Shown here: in pieces, positions 8,616 through 16,907 of the stretch | Layout: each line of letters starts with the position of its first letter | Position numbering within the stretch: position 1 is the stretch's first letter | Assembly (NCBI GenBank): GCA_947595585.1 | Contig: CANQET010000002.1 | Coordinates: 62,001-126,000, forward strand | Direction: 5' to 3' | Length of the DNA stretch: 64,000 nucleotides | Source: an uncultured Clostridia bacterium | GTDB taxonomy: Bacteria > Bacillota > Clostridia > Christensenellales > Borkfalkiaceae | Position numbers and translations under genes: made by a program | The notes under the pieces: generated by a model | Told to the model about the DNA's origin: nothing | What the model saw: only the letters and a program-made list of their open reading frames with translations | The model's database searches: none

Positions 8616-9310
8616 GACTTCGTATTTGCGAACTGCGGATAAGCTACGCATAACATTGTACGGCGCGCTACGCGCTTGTGCCGCCGAATTAAGCAAATCG
8701 ATTTCATGTTGCTTATTCTCGGCGTTCGAACTGCGCTTTCCTCGGTCGTGTACGCCCAAGTACACTCCCGTCGGGAAACCGCGCGCTCCTCGTTCTGCTT
8801 GCTTCTCCGCAGTTTAACGGTACCCGTTGTCGCTCGTGATGTGCGCCAACTCCTCCATTGGAGAACAGAATGCATACCCCCTCCCGCGGAGGGGGGTAGG
8901 GGGGTGGGCAGGAGACGACGAAGCTCATCCCGTGCGACCCTTGGCTCCCCTTGTAGGGGAGCTGTCGCGGCGTAGCCGTGACTGAGGGGTTTCGAAACCC
9001 CTTCCCCTGCTACGCAGGTACTTCCCCTAAAAGGGGCAGCAAGGGGGAGGACTGCGTAGGAGCCTATCAATACGTCATTCCGACGACCATAGGGAGGAGG
9101 AATCTCGTTCTAAATTACGTCATTCTGAGCTTGCCGAAGAATCGCCTTAGTCTTATTCTTATTTTGAGATTTCTCTACTTCGTAACTTCGCCTACGGCTC
9201 GTGCCGACCTTAGTAGAACAAATAGAAGCTGCGGTCGGGGCGAAATGACGTGCTCCACTCCATTCCCTTTGTCGCCCCACCCCCTTGGTCCCCCTCCCAC
9301 GGAGGGGGTA
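8616..9310. repeat. Mosaic intergenic repeat region 1
   Basis: No credible gene. The stretch is a string of interspersed blocks that recur in this window. Block D (about 8616-8825) reads GACTTCGTATTTGCGAACTGCGG... to CTTCTCCGCAGTTT, as at 52460-52610. Block B' (8870-8912) has TCCCGCGGAGGGGGGTAGG. Block A (8938-9046) has GGCTCCCCTTGTAGGGGAGC, then GTGACTGAGGGGTTT and a GCTACGCAGG part, as at 17158-17270 and 52846-52958. Block C (9068-9246) begins GTCATTCCGACGACC and ends CGAAATGACG. Block B is at 9271-9310. Several blocks are palindromic and REP/MITE-like. Small ORFs across them share no family signature and are treated as spurious. Confidence 0.85.
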
Positions 9311-9381
9311 GGCGCTCTGTTCGTCGATCCCGCAGAGAGGGTGGGGCTTGCGGACTTCGGATCGCCCGAGAAAAAAGTATG

Positions 9382-9408
9382 AAAAAAGGACTGCATGAAG
9401 CAGCCCTT
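9382..9408 (-). terminator. Terminator of rpmB
   Basis: Read on the minus strand, AAGGGCTGC, loop, GCAGTCCTT followed by a T run, just behind the rpmB stop codon. Confidence 0.8.
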
Positions 9409-9413
9409 CCGGT

Positions 9414-9602
9414 TCAAACTCTTTCGACCTTGTCGCTCTTGAGGCAGCGCGCGCAGACGTAATCCGTCGTCACCTTGCCGTCCTTCTTGTAGGTGACTTT
9501 CTGCACGTTCGCCGCGAAGGTCCGCTTTGTCTTGCGGTTGGAATGGCTGACGTTGTTGCCCGCCGTTTGGCCCTTTCCGCAGATACTGCATACTCTCGAC
9601 AT
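9414..9602 (-). CDS. rpmB: 50S ribosomal protein L28
   Basis: Ribosomal large-subunit protein of 62 aa, the normal size. The sequence starts [11 protein letters not shown] with a CxxC pair and has a second pair, CARC, near residue 51, so this is the zinc-binding (C+) form. [14 protein letters not shown] is the family's RNA-binding core. A strong SD (GGAGGTGGAG on the minus strand) precedes the ATG. It is transcribed divergently from the asp23-like/fakA pair, exactly as in B. subtilis, with its own promoter at 9675-9703 and a terminator behind it. Confidence 0.98.
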   Translation of the reverse strand: MSRVCSICGKGQTAGNNVSHSNRKTKRTFAANVQKVTYKKDGKVTTDYVCARCLKSDKVERV

Positions 9603-9674
9603 ATCTCCACCTCCGTCTCGGGAAAATTCAAAAATTTTACGCGCGCGGACGCATCATTTCCGCACAGCATCCTT

Positions 9675-9703
9675 ATGATATCATTTTGGGGCGAAAAAAT
9701 CAA
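9675..9703 (-). promoter_or_regulatory. Promoter of rpmB
   Basis: On the minus strand TTGATT (9698-9703) and TATCAT (9675-9680) with 17-bp spacing; the leader is about 65 nt. Confidence 0.65.
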
Positions 9704-9765
9704 TTAAAATCGAGGCAAATCGCATAAAAAAATTCGGTGAATCGGGATTTTTTTCCGAATATCGC

Positions 9766-9794
9766 TTGCAAATTCTTCCATGATAGGGTAAAAT
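9766..9794 (+). promoter_or_regulatory. Promoter of the asp23-like / fakA operon
   Basis: TTGCAA (9766-9771) and TAAAAT (9789-9794) with a 17-bp spacer, about 22 nt before the ATG at 9817. Confidence 0.65.
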
Positions 9795-9816
9795 ATGTAC
9801 TGAGGAAAAAAGCAAC

Positions 9817-10167
9817 ATGTCTGTAAGCACGAGCAACGCATACGGAAAAATTTCGATTTCCGATTTGGCGATCGCAAGAGTCGCCTCTCAAGCCGCGGTG
9901 GAAAGTTATGGCATCGTGGATACCGTTTCGCGCCGTTTTACAGATACGCTTGCCGAGCTCCTCAAGAAGGATGCAGGCGGAAAGGGCGTCAAGGTGACGA
10001 CCCAAGGAAACCGCATTTTTATCGACGTCTCCGTGCTCATCAAGTACGGCGTCTCCATCGAGGCTGTCGCCGAATCGCTCAAGGAAGCGATCAAATATAA
10101 GGTGGAGAAGTTCACGGGCATGATCGTGGATACCGTGAACGTCAACGTCATCGGTCTCAAACTCTGA
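9817..10167 (+). CDS. Asp23/YloU family protein
   Basis: Asp23-family protein of 116 aa, usual length for YloU. The family contains alkaline-shock and envelope-associated proteins and typically sits directly before the DAK2 fatty-acid kinase gene, as here. Visible features are the N-terminal YGKISISDLAIARVASQAAVESYGIV segment (family pattern of a short strand and a helix) and the C-terminal VNVNVIGLKL strand. No membrane span is seen, so it is probably cytosolic or peripheral. It is followed by fakA after 42 bp, likely in one transcript. The biochemical role is unknown even in model species. Confidence 0.9.
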   Translation: MSVSTSNAYGKISISDLAIARVASQAAVESYGIVDTVSRRFTDTLAELLKKDAGGKGVKVTTQGNRIFIDVSVLIKYGVSIEAVAESLKEAIKYKVEKFTGMIVDTVNVNVIGLKL

Positions 10168-10209
10168 CTTTAGGTCCGCTGCATTCCGAATCTATTCGGA
10201 GAATTTCGT

Positions 10210-11856
10210 ATGCAAAAAACGATAAATTGTGCGCTGTTCCGCAAGATGGTCTTTGCGGGCGCGAAAACGCTTGATAACAATCGGGCGAAGGTAGACGCGC
10301 TCAACGTCTTCCCCGTGCCCGACGGTGATACCGGTACGAATATGTCGCTCACGATGCAATCTGCGGTGAAGGAACTCTCTTCCTCTGCCTCCAACAGCTT
10401 TGCCGAAGTGTGCGACCTCGTCTCGAAAGGGGCGCTGAAGGGCGCGCGAGGGAACTCGGGCGTCATTTTGTCGCAAATTTTCCGCGGGCTCTGCTCCGTG
10501 CTTCGTGCGCAGAAGTCCGAGGTCGATACCAAAGTCTTCGCCAAGGCGCTCGAGGCGGGCACCAAGGTCGCCTACAACGCCGTCTCCATCCCCAAGGAAG
10601 GCACGATCCTCACCGTCGTGCGCATGATGAGCGAATTTGCCGTGAAAAATGCGGGAAAATACCGCGATTTCGAGGCATTTTTGCCCGCGATCATCGAGGA
10701 AGGGGATCGGGCGCTCGCCAAGACTCCCGAACTTCTGCCCGTTTTGAAGAAGGCGGGCGTCGTCGATTCGGGCGGCGTCGGGCTCATGACGATCATGCGG
10801 GGCTTCCTCTCGGCGCTCATGGGCGAGGAGATCGCCTCGGAAGTGCCGACGGACGCCTCCCAGGCCTCGATGGATGCGGATTTCGGCGATAATTCCGAGA
10901 TCATCAACATGGACCTCGGGGATATCCAATTCGCCTACTGCACCGAATTCTTCGTGATCAACCTCAAGAAGAGCACGACGCTTGCGGATATCGATAAGCT
11001 GCGCGAGAGCCTCATGAACATCGGCGACAGCGTCATCTGCATCGGCGATCTCGAGATGATCAAAGTGCATGTGCATACGAACAGCCCGGGCGTCGCCCTC
11101 ACCTACGCCCTCGAGCTCGGCGAACTCGACCGCCCCAAGATCGAAAACATGCTCGAGCAGAACCGCCGTCTCAAGGAAAAGATCGCGGCGGAGAAAAAAG
11201 AGCAGGGCATGCTCGCCATCTGTGCGGGAAGCGGTCTCGCGGAGATCTTCAAGGATCTCTTCGTCGATAAAGTCATCGAGGGCGGCCAGACGATGAACCC
11301 TTCCGCCTCGGATATCGCGACGGCGGTGCAGAAGATCAACGCGGACAACGTGTTCGTCTTCCCCAACAATAAGAATATCATCCTCGCCGCGGAGCAGGCC
11401 AAGGCGCTCGTGGAGAACAGGACGATCCACGTCATCCCCACGAAGAACATCCCGCAGGGCTTTGCGGCCGCGCTCGCCTTCTCGCCCGACGTCTCCGCCG
11501 AAGAGAACAAGACGAATATGATCCACGCGCTCGACAACGTGCGTGCGGGGCAGGTCACCCACGCCGTCCGTACGACGAGCGTCAACGGATTCAAGATCAA
11601 AGAGGGGGATATCATCGGGCTCGACGATAAGAAGATCCTCTCCAAGAGCGATAATATCGACGACGCCGTGCTTACCCTCCTCGATAAGCTCAAAGACGAT
11701 TCGCATGAAGTCATCACCCTCTACTACGGCGAGGGGGTGCAGGAGGAAGAGGCCGCGGCGCTCGCAGCCAAGGTGCAGGAGGCCTTCCCCGACTGCGATG
11801 TCGACTTCCACAGCGGCGGACAGCCCGTCTACTACTACCTGCTGTCCCTCGAATAA
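10210..11856 (+). CDS. fakA: DAK2-domain fatty acid kinase subunit (FakA/YloV)
   Basis: A 548-aa DAK2-type kinase. The ATP/Mg site is NVFPVPDGDTGTNM near residues 33-46, and ALKGARGNSGVILSQIFRG near 79-97 completes the nucleotide pocket. The C-terminal half (from about 320) is the DegV-partner domain that in Staphylococcus FakA docks FakB-bound fatty acids, giving acyl-phosphate for phospholipid synthesis. Length and layout fit FakA. The asp23-like-fakA-recG order is conserved in Firmicutes. No fakB is in the window. The SD is modest (GGAG near 10199). A hairpin terminator follows. Confidence 0.92.
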   Translation: MQKTINCALFRKMVFAGAKTLDNNRAKVDALNVFPVPDGDTGTNMSLTMQSAVKELSSSASNSFAEVCDLVSKGALKGARGNSGVILSQIFRGLCSVLRAQKSEVDTKVFAKALEAGTKVAYNAVSIPKEGTILTVVRMMSEFAVKNAGKYRDFEAFLPAIIEEGDRALAKTPELLPVLKKAGVVDSGGVGLMTIMRGFLSALMGEEIASEVPTDASQASMDADFGDNSEIINMDLGDIQFAYCTEFFVINLKKSTTLADIDKLRESLMNIGDSVICIGDLEMIKVHVHTNSPGVALTYALELGELDRPKIENMLEQNRRLKEKIAAEKKEQGMLAICAGSGLAEIFKDLFVDKVIEGGQTMNPSASDIATAVQKINADNVFVFPNNKNIILAAEQAKALVENRTIHVIPTKNIPQGFAAALAFSPDVSAEENKTNMIHALDNVRAGQVTHAVRTTSVNGFKIKEGDIIGLDDKKILSKSDNIDDAVLTLLDKLKDDSHEVITLYYGEGVQEEEAAALAAKVQEAFPDCDVDFHSGGQPVYYYLLSLE

Positions 11857-11860
11857 GCAC

Positions 11861-11888
11861 AAAAAGAGCGGCTTCGCTCTTTTTTGTT
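11861..11888 (+). terminator. Terminator after fakA
   Basis: AAAAAGAGCG, loop, CGCTCTTTTTT; 4 nt behind the fakA stop and 44 nt before recG. Confidence 0.85.
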
Positions 11889-11931
11889 TCTTCACATCAT
11901 ATTGAAATAAAATTCAACGGATCTCAAAATT

Positions 11932-13941
11932 ATGAAACTAACTCAGATCTCGGGGATCAGCGAAAAGCGGGCGAAGGAATTCGCCCGTCTCGGCATTACG
12001 ACGACGGAGGAGCTCGTCCGCTATTTTCCGCGCAATTATCTCGATATGACAAACCGCGTCTCCATCCGCGAGGTCTACCACAACGATATGGCGCTCGTCG
12101 CCTGTACGGTTGTCTCGGTGGAGGAAAATTATCGCAGCGGCAAGCGGAAGATGGTCCGTGCCCTCCTCGAACAGGGGGCGGATAACTTCACCGCCGTCTG
12201 GTTCAATCAGCCGTGGGTCGCAAAGAAGCTTGCCCCGGGCGAGTACCTCTTCTACGGGCGGGTGCGCAATTATTACGACCGCATCTCCCTCGTCAATCCC
12301 ACCTTCGAACGCCTCGCCGCGCAGGGGAAGATGAAGGGGCTCGTGCCCGTCTACCCCTTAAAGGGCGGGGTGGCGCAGTGGCTGGTGCGGGACGCCGTCC
12401 GCCGTGCGCTTCCCATGGAGCAATTCGAATCCGTCATCCCCGCCGAACTTCGGCAAAAATATGCGCTCATGCCCCTTGCCAACGCCTATTTCGGGGTGCA
12501 TATGCCCAATTCTTCGGCCGAAATGCAGCGCAGCGCCGAGCGGATCGCGATCGAGGAATACTTCACGCTGATCTCCGCCTTCCGCCTCATCAAGGGGGAT
12601 AAGGGGGAAGCGCGGCTGCGGGACTACGCGGTCACCGAGCGGGAAGTCGCAAATTTCGAGAAGCGCTTTCCCTTTATCTTTACCCGCGGACAGCAGGGGG
12701 CGGTGCGGGCGATCTACGATGATCTCCACGGCCCTTATCGCATGAATCGGCTGTTGCAGGGCGACGTCGGAAGCGGCAAGACGGCGGTCGCGCTCACGGG
12801 CATCTTCATGGCGGTGAAGAGCGGCTATCAGGCCGTCTACCTCTCCCCGACCGAAGTGCTCGCCGCGCAGAACTTCGCACTCCTGAAGAAGATCTTCCCC
12901 GAGTGCCGCGTGGGGTACCTTTCGGGGGCGCTCACCGCAAAGGAGAAGCGGGAGCTCAAATCCGAGCTCGAGGAAGGAAAGATCGATATCTTATGCGGCA
13001 CGCACGCCGTCTTGCAGGGGGACGTCCGCTTCCGCGATCTCGCCTTCTGCGTCTGCGACGAACAGCACCGTTTCGGCGTCGCACAACGTAATATTTTGAG
13101 TGAAAAAGGCGAGGAGGTCGACGTACTCGTCATGTCTGCAACGCCCATTCCGCGCACGCTCTCGCTCATCTTCTACGGCGACCTCGATATCACGACGATC
13201 CCCGATAAACCCAAGGACCGCCAAGAGATCTCGACGGCCGTCATCCCCGAACGGAAGTACGAAGATATGCTCGCATGGATCCGCAGCGAGATCGGGCGGG
13301 GCAGACAGGCGTATTTCGTCTGTCCCAAGATCTCCGACGACGACCCCGAGGGCGAGGTGACTTCGGTCGAGGAGCTCTTCGAACGCCTGCGCGGGTCGTT
13401 GCCCGAAGTGCGGCTCGGCCTCCTGCACGGGCGCATGAAGGACCGCGAAAAAGAGGAGATCATGGCGCGCTTCAAGCGGGGAGAGGATCAGGCGCTCGTC
13501 TCCACGACGGTCATCGAGGTGGGCGTCGACGTCCCCAATGCGACGGTCATGGTCATCTACAACGCCGAACGCTTCGGGCTTTCCCAACTCCACCAGCTGC
13601 GCGGACGCGTGGGGCGGGGCAGCGAAAAGAGTTACTGCTTCTTGCTCCTCGGGAGCGAATCCGAGACGGCGATCGAGCGGCTGAACATCCTGCGGACGAC
13701 GTCCGATGGCTTCAAACTCGCCGAAAAGGACCTCGAGATGCGGGGCGGCGGCGACTTTTTGGGCACCCGCCAGAGCGGCAAATTCCTCACCGAGATCAAG
13801 AACCTGCGCTATAGCGCGGGAAGCATATTTACGGCGAAAAAGCTCGTCGACGAGGCCTTCGAACGCCACCTGAACGCCGCGGAGATCCGCCGCGCCGCCA
13901 TGGAAAAATACGAAAGCCTCAAGGATGTCGTCCTGAACTGA
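11932..13941 (+). CDS. recG: ATP-dependent DNA helicase RecG
   Basis: Branch-migrating helicase that regresses stalled replication forks; cytosolic. The 669-aa protein has the N-terminal wedge (OB) domain, LLQGDVGSGKT (Walker A, about 275-285), the DEQH box in VCDEQHRFGV (about 376-379), the SATPIPRTL motif, VGVDVPNATVMVIYNAERFGLSQLHQLRGRVGRG (motifs V-VI) and the C-terminal TRQSGK/DLEMRGGGDFLG region. Length is normal, so the gene is intact. Its last 187 bp are duplicated 2,965 bp downstream (16721-16907), bracketing a restriction-modification unit. rsmD and coaD, often next in Firmicutes, are displaced. Confidence 0.97.
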   Translation: MKLTQISGISEKRAKEFARLGITTTEELVRYFPRNYLDMTNRVSIREVYHNDMALVACTVVSVEENYRSGKRKMVRALLEQGADNFTAVWFNQPWVAKKLAPGEYLFYGRVRNYYDRISLVNPTFERLAAQGKMKGLVPVYPLKGGVAQWLVRDAVRRALPMEQFESVIPAELRQKYALMPLANAYFGVHMPNSSAEMQRSAERIAIEEYFTLISAFRLIKGDKGEARLRDYAVTEREVANFEKRFPFIFTRGQQGAVRAIYDDLHGPYRMNRLLQGDVGSGKTAVALTGIFMAVKSGYQAVYLSPTEVLAAQNFALLKKIFPECRVGYLSGALTAKEKRELKSELEEGKIDILCGTHAVLQGDVRFRDLAFCVCDEQHRFGVAQRNILSEKGEEVDVLVMSATPIPRTLSLIFYGDLDITTIPDKPKDRQEISTAVIPERKYEDMLAWIRSEIGRGRQAYFVCPKISDDDPEGEVTSVEELFERLRGSLPEVRLGLLHGRMKDREKEEIMARFKRGEDQALVSTTVIEVGVDVPNATVMVIYNAERFGLSQLHQLRGRVGRGSEKSYCFLLLGSESETAIERLNILRTTSDGFKLAEKDLEMRGGGDFLGTRQSGKFLTEIKNLRYSAGSIFTAKKLVDEAFERHLNAAEIRRAAMEKYESLKDVVLN

Positions 13942-13942
13942 C
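13756..13942 (+). repeat. Long direct repeat, copy 1 (recG 3' end)
   Basis: 187 bp covering the last 62 codons of recG and one base past its stop. It matches 16721-16907 with two mismatches that I can find (CAC/CAG and GAA/GGA codons). Together the copies bracket the restriction-modification unit like a long target duplication. Confidence 0.95.
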
Positions 13943-13981
13943 CTTTTGCCGAATTTTTGAAATAACTCATAGGAGAATAAT

Positions 13982-14791
13982 ATGAAAACACCGAACGAAG
14001 AAGAGTACATTTCCTCAATCGTAAAAGCAGCTGTTGTGGCATATGCAGAAGGGTTTGCATGCCGTCATATTTCCGAAGTCGATAACCCCGAGGGCACGAT
14101 AAATATGAAGATACATAATGTCTTCATTGAAGCCTTGGGTCCCGAAATTCAATATTACACTGCCCTTTCCCGCTCTTTAGATAGTTCTTTGGGCAATATG
14201 CTCGAGAAATTGGCGATTACGCTTGCAGAACAGAATTATTCCGTAAAACGCTCCGTGGAAGGACCGCTCTATCATCATCAAACGCAATTGATCGCGAGCA
14301 TCCTCGAGCAATATAAACGGCATAGCAAACAACCCGAGGTTACGGATTATAGCCTCACCATGCTTGAGGAGGTCAGCGGCGATGAAAGCCATGTGCGGCA
14401 CGATTCGGATTATTATCTCTACGATAGCAAACAAGATATGCACTATTTGATCGAATTGAAAATCGGCGGAGATCTGGATAACAAAAAGGCAAGAGCCGAA
14501 AAGGAAGCAATTCTGGAGCAGTATGCAATATTGAGCAATCTGGTCGGCGATACTTCCAAAATAAAGATCTATTTTGCCACTGCCTATAATCGCTACGGCG
14601 AAGGAAAGGCGTGGACGCAACAGCGTGTTCTGCAGTTTTTCGGACATGACGAGCTGTTGATCGGAAAGGATTTTTGGAATTTTATTTGTAAGTCCGAGAA
14701 CGGTTATCGCTTTGTCTTAAATAGCTATAAAGAGAATGCGCATTACATTAAAGATGCATTGGACCATATTAAAGCAACGTATTTGAAGTGA
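13982..14791 (+). CDS. Putative type II restriction endonuclease (PD-(D/E)XK-like)
   Basis: A 269-aa protein I do not recognise with certainty by sequence. The likely active site is DSDYYLYDSKQDMHYLIELK, with acidic residues D141/D143 and E158-x-K160, the spacing expected of PD-(D/E)XK nucleases; IGGDLDNKKARAEKEA follows. No signal peptide or membrane span. It is followed 3 nt later by a DNA methyltransferase gene, and a second methyltransferase converges on that, which is the main argument for a restriction enzyme. SD AGGAG lies about 8 nt before the ATG. Base composition is far AT-richer than recG, so the unit is probably acquired. Resemblance to TdeIII-type enzymes is possible but unverified; recognition site unknown. 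Confidence 0.65.
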   Translation: MKTPNEEEYISSIVKAAVVAYAEGFACRHISEVDNPEGTINMKIHNVFIEALGPEIQYYTALSRSLDSSLGNMLEKLAITLAEQNYSVKRSVEGPLYHHQTQLIASILEQYKRHSKQPEVTDYSLTMLEEVSGDESHVRHDSDYYLYDSKQDMHYLIELKIGGDLDNKKARAEKEAILEQYAILSNLVGDTSKIKIYFATAYNRYGEGKAWTQQRVLQFFGHDELLIGKDFWNFICKSENGYRFVLNSYKENAHYIKDALDHIKATYLK

Positions 14792-14794
14792 GCT

Positions 14795-15526
14795 ATGCCG
14801 GAATATACACAAATCGGAGATGCGCGGCTCTATTTACAAGATAATCGGCGCATGATAAAAGAGGTCCCGGATCATTCGGTGGATTTGATATTTACAGATC
14901 CACCGTATAATATTGCAAAATATTCTACTGGGAATATCGATCTGCCAAACAGAACGCCGCTGAACAACGATATTGCACAATGGGATAATATAGAAGTCGA
15001 TCCGCAAGAATATCTTGATGATTTCATGCGGGTCCTTGCGCCCAAAGGAAACATTTTTATCTTTACAACTTACAGCAGTATCGGGAAATGGCATGCTGTA
15101 TTTGATTCGCATTTCGACACAACGCAATTTATGATCTGGCATAAAACGAACCCGACGCCAAATATCTTCAAGAAAGGATTTTTGAATAGCTGTGAAATGC
15201 TGATATGTTTTTGGAACAAAGGTCATCAATGGAATTTCTCCGACCAAAAACATATGCATAACTATATCGAAGCGCCGATCTGCATGGGGCCGGAGCGGTT
15301 GAAAGATCCCAAGCATCCCGCGCAAAAACCGATTGAAGTCTTAAAACATATTATTCGAATTGCATCCAACCCGGGCGATCTCGTGTTTGATCCGTTTATG
15401 GGGGTTGCGTCGACCGCAATCGCCGCGCTGAAGCTCCATAGAAAATTTTGCGGATGCGAAATCGACCCGCTCTATTATCGAGCGGGCGTCGAACGCGTAA
15501 AAGCATTTTATACTAATAATTTGTAA
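14795..15526 (+). CDS. DNA methyltransferase, beta class (DNA adenine or cytosine-N4)
   Basis: A 243-aa amino-methyltransferase. Motif IV, DLIFTDPPYNI (about 31-40), precedes the FxG/SAM motif, VFDPFMGVASTAIAALKLHRKFCGCEID (about 194-220), an order that defines the beta class. No separate target-recognition domain of large size, as in DpnA- or MboI-type small enzymes. It directly follows the putative endonuclease (3-nt gap) and its 3' end overlaps the convergent D12-class methyltransferase by 14 bp. Two methyltransferases with one endonuclease suggest either an asymmetric (type IIS) site needing strand-specific methylation, or a DpnII-like double protection system. Confidence 0.9.
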   Translation: MPEYTQIGDARLYLQDNRRMIKEVPDHSVDLIFTDPPYNIAKYSTGNIDLPNRTPLNNDIAQWDNIEVDPQEYLDDFMRVLAPKGNIFIFTTYSSIGKWHAVFDSHFDTTQFMIWHKTNPTPNIFKKGFLNSCEMLICFWNKGHQWNFSDQKHMHNYIEAPICMGPERLKDPKHPAQKPIEVLKHIIRIASNPGDLVFDPFMGVASTAIAALKLHRKFCGCEIDPLYYRAGVERVKAFYTNNL

Positions 15527-16622
15527 TGATCAAATGGACGGCTTTTCTGTCGTTTCTTCCCTTCACGCAATAAGAATACAGATTGTCGAATTCATAGATT
15601 TGAAAGCCGTGATCGCGGTATAGTGCTTCAATTAAAGGTGTATTTTGGATGATCAATAGGAATTTTGCGGTTGTATTATAAAGCAGTGAGGCAAGTCTTC
15701 TTTGCTCCGCTTCGCGGAAGAGACACTTTTCGTAATCGGAAAAATCCGAATCGTAGGGTGGGTCCAAGAAAATAAAGTCATCGTCGTTCGCATTTTCGAG
15801 GATAGGTTGAAAGTCTCCGCAGCAGATCTGTGTGTTTGCAAAACATTTACGCGTCTCTTCCGAAAATAAACTGTCGATTTTTTTTCCGAAATCTTTGCTG
15901 TTGTATGCAATTCCGCCGTAGGGGATATTGAATTCACCGGCGGCATTATATCGGAACATGGCGCCGTAACAAAACTCGCGGATAAAATAATAGACTGCGA
16001 TTTTATATTCAGTCGAAGCGTAGAGTGCTCTTCCGCTGTCCAAGTCGTTTAGCACGGAACGCAGATACATGTAGTAGCCGCTCATAAAACCGGTTACGAT
16101 ATTGTCTTTCAAGTCCTCATCGGCAAGGTCTATTTTTGATTTTAACTCATTTTTGCGCGTGCGAAACAGCTTATCGGCCACCATGCGCTCAATTTCACGG
16201 AGCAATGCTTGTCCGTTGCAGATAATGCAGGACGATTTCATAAGATCGGAGACGATTTTTTTGCAACAGCTTGAAGCAATTTCCCCCAAGTCAGATTTTT
16301 TTTCGGAGGAAATTCGATATTCGTGAAAGGCCGACAACAGTTCGCCGCACGCCTCTTCTGCCTGCAATTTCAATGCACGCCATTCCGAATCAATTGCATT
16401 GAGACATTGTTTGAAACGAATATTTTGCTCTTTGATATATTGATAAAAGAGCATAAGATTGGAGGAAATATCGTTGATGAGCGCGAGGTCGGGGCGCAGA
16501 TTAAAGTATACGGCTCCACCTCCGAAAAAAGGCTCCACATATCTGCGATACTTCGGGATAAAATTTTTGATCACGGAGAATTCCGATGCTTTTCCGCCGG
16601 GCCACTTGATTAAAGGTTGCAT
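15513..16622 (-). CDS. DNA adenine methyltransferase, D12 (Dam) class
   Basis: A 369-aa N6-adenine methyltransferase. SAM-binding motif: LIKWPGGKASEFSVIKNFIP (4-23), VEPFFGGGAVYFNL, LINDISSNLMLFY; catalytic motif IV DFIFLDPPYDSDF near residue 290. It is about 90 aa longer than E. coli Dam, with a helical insert (about 80-190) that may be the target-recognition domain. It is convergent with the beta-class enzyme and has its own promoter; the TATAAT box lies only 8 nt before the ATG, so the mRNA is essentially leaderless. AT-rich like its partners. Site specificity cannot be read from the sequence. Confidence 0.9.
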   Translation of the reverse strand: MQPLIKWPGGKASEFSVIKNFIPKYRRYVEPFFGGGAVYFNLRPDLALINDISSNLMLFYQYIKEQNIRFKQCLNAIDSEWRALKLQAEEACGELLSAFHEYRISSEKKSDLGEIASSCCKKIVSDLMKSSCIICNGQALLREIERMVADKLFRTRKNELKSKIDLADEDLKDNIVTGFMSGYYMYLRSVLNDLDSGRALYASTEYKIAVYYFIREFCYGAMFRYNAAGEFNIPYGGIAYNSKDFGKKIDSLFSEETRKCFANTQICCGDFQPILENANDDDFIFLDPPYDSDFSDYEKCLFREAEQRRLASLLYNTTAKFLLIIQNTPLIEALYRDHGFQIYEFDNLYSYCVKGRNDRKAVHLIITNY

Positions 16623-16630
16623 ACGATTGC

Positions 16631-16659
16631 ATTATAGCATTATCAGGTAAAAAAATCAA
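16631..16659 (-). promoter_or_regulatory. Consensus promoter of a leaderless methyltransferase gene
   Basis: Minus strand: TTGATT (16654-16659), 17-bp spacer, TATAAT (16631-16636). The ATG is at 16622-16620, so transcription should start 0-3 nt before the start codon and no SD is present. Confidence 0.75.
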
Positions 16660-16720
16660 GGCATTCGTGTGCCCTGCGGAAAGAATTCAAAAAGCTTGAT
16701 CAAAAATGCGCCCGCGCACA

Positions 16721-16907
16721 TTTTTGGGCACCCGCCAGAGCGGCAAATTCCTCACCGAGATCAAGAACCTGCGCTATAGCGCGGGAAGCATATTTACGGC
16801 GAAAAAGCTCGTCGACGAGGCCTTCGAACGCCAGCTGAACGCCGCGGAGATCCGCCGCGCCGCCATGGGAAAATACGAAAGCCTCAAGGATGTCGTCCTG
16901 AACTGAC
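16721..16907 (+). pseudogene. recG 3'-end fragment (direct repeat, copy 2)
   Basis: Last 62 codons of recG repeated in the same orientation, with two missense differences (His to Gln, Glu to Gly) and the same stop codon. It has no helicase motifs and no start of its own, so it is a fragment, not a gene. Immediately upstream is an AT-rich palindromic stretch (AAAAATGCGC / GCGCACATTTTT, 16702-16725); behind it the mosaic repeats begin. Confidence 0.95.

Noticed and set aside
5752-8817. Very long open frames opposite real genes (for example 6151-8817 plus, 22912-25914 plus, 26307-29618 plus, 31855-34809 plus, 34817-37750 plus, 40590-42890 minus)
   Set aside because: They mirror GC-rich coding genes, have Arg/Glu/Asp-rich or otherwise atypical compositions, no SD or promoter, and no family motif; the opposite strand holds clear domains.
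8594-9070. 158-aa and other minus-strand ORFs between the ABC transporter and rpmB
   Set aside because: They run through interspersed repeat blocks that recur elsewhere; no coding signature.
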